Notes under the pieces: generated by a model
What the model saw: only the letters and a program-made list of their open reading frames with translations
What the model was told of the DNA's origin: nothing
Database searches by the model: none
Made by a program: the position numbers and the translations under genes
NCBI RefSeq assembly: GCF_020829665.1
Contig: NZ_JAIVFT010000007.1
Location: 279,083 to 343,082, forward strand
Length of the DNA: 64,000 nucleotides
DNA from: Nostoc sp. CHAB 5824
GTDB taxonomy: Bacteria > Cyanobacteriota > Cyanobacteriia > Cyanobacteriales > Nostocaceae
Direction of reading: 5' to 3'
In this document: positions 63,887 to 64,000 of the stretch, one piece after another
How the letters are laid out: each line of letters starts with the position of its first letter
Numbering within the stretch: the stretch's first letter is position 1

Positions 63887-64000
63887 AACTTTACATAGCT
63901 AGCTACACTAACTCTAAAAAGTCTAAAATAGTCAACCTGACATCATCTCCTCAAACCAATGAACATAACTGATTTTCTGACACATACAAGATTGTAAATA

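Overview
The window looks like chromosomal DNA of a filamentous, heterocyst-type cyanobacterium (order Nostocales, Nostoc/Calothrix-like). Four things point there: HIP1 octamers (GCGATCGC) occur throughout; there are short heptanucleotide repeats and scattered palindromic repeats; the gene repertoire is cyanobacterial (ferredoxin-sulfite reductase, a GUN4 domain, a Mo-nitrogenase C-terminal-type protein, a DUF92/VTE6-type protein, tig-clpP-clpX, asd-dapA-rnj); and AAA-like/TIR and caspase-like signalling proteins are present. Genus is an inference. No rRNA, CRISPR array or intact insertion sequence was seen.

Layout. 0-3.2 kb: nadA, then tRNA-Tyr, tRNA-Thr and (minus) tRNA-Arg; between the tRNAs sit an unknown gene and a PD-(D/E)XK homing-endonuclease-like gene. 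3.4-14.1 kb: mostly housekeeping and conserved cyanobacterial genes (a membrane protein with an acidic HTH protein, a decayed cutA, an ADP-ribosylglycohydrolase homologue, sir, rsmE). 14.6-17.3 kb: lipase, VOC protein, DUF92 protein. 17.7-25.1 kb: a putative type I secretion locus with a parvulin, an ABC exporter carrying a degenerate C39 domain, a subtilase lacking a signal peptide, and a convergent HlyD adaptor. 26.1-29.6 kb: a repeat-rich accessory island with a palindromic mini-element, a SAP-like protein, a tiny plasmid/phage-type protein, a 62-bp tandem array, a TIR-GUN4 fusion, a four-helix-bundle protein and a transposase remnant.

29.6-50.6 kb is again mostly core: an S1-domain protein, a GntR regulator with a flavin monooxygenase, tig-clpP-clpX, asd-dapA-rnj, an anion permease, a Mo-nitrogenase C-terminal-type protein, a caspase-like pseudoenzyme, rpmF and a molybdopterin oxidoreductase. 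50.7-58.1 kb: aldehyde dehydrogenase, a receiver-histidine kinase, and a TIR / AAA-like / TPR module. 58.4-63.6 kb (minus): urease genes in the order ureD-ureA-[AAA ATPase-TOPRIM-like]-ureB-ureC. The two bracketed genes look like a defence pair embedded in the operon.

The most interesting loci are the ATPase/TOPRIM pair inside the urease operon, the TIR-GUN4 fusion, and the TIR/nSTAND/TPR cassette. A secondary theme is invasion of coding sequences by interspersed repeats (an ABC exporter, the DUF92 protein, a caspase-like protein) without loss of frame. All calls come from reading the sequence and translations by eye; no database search was run.
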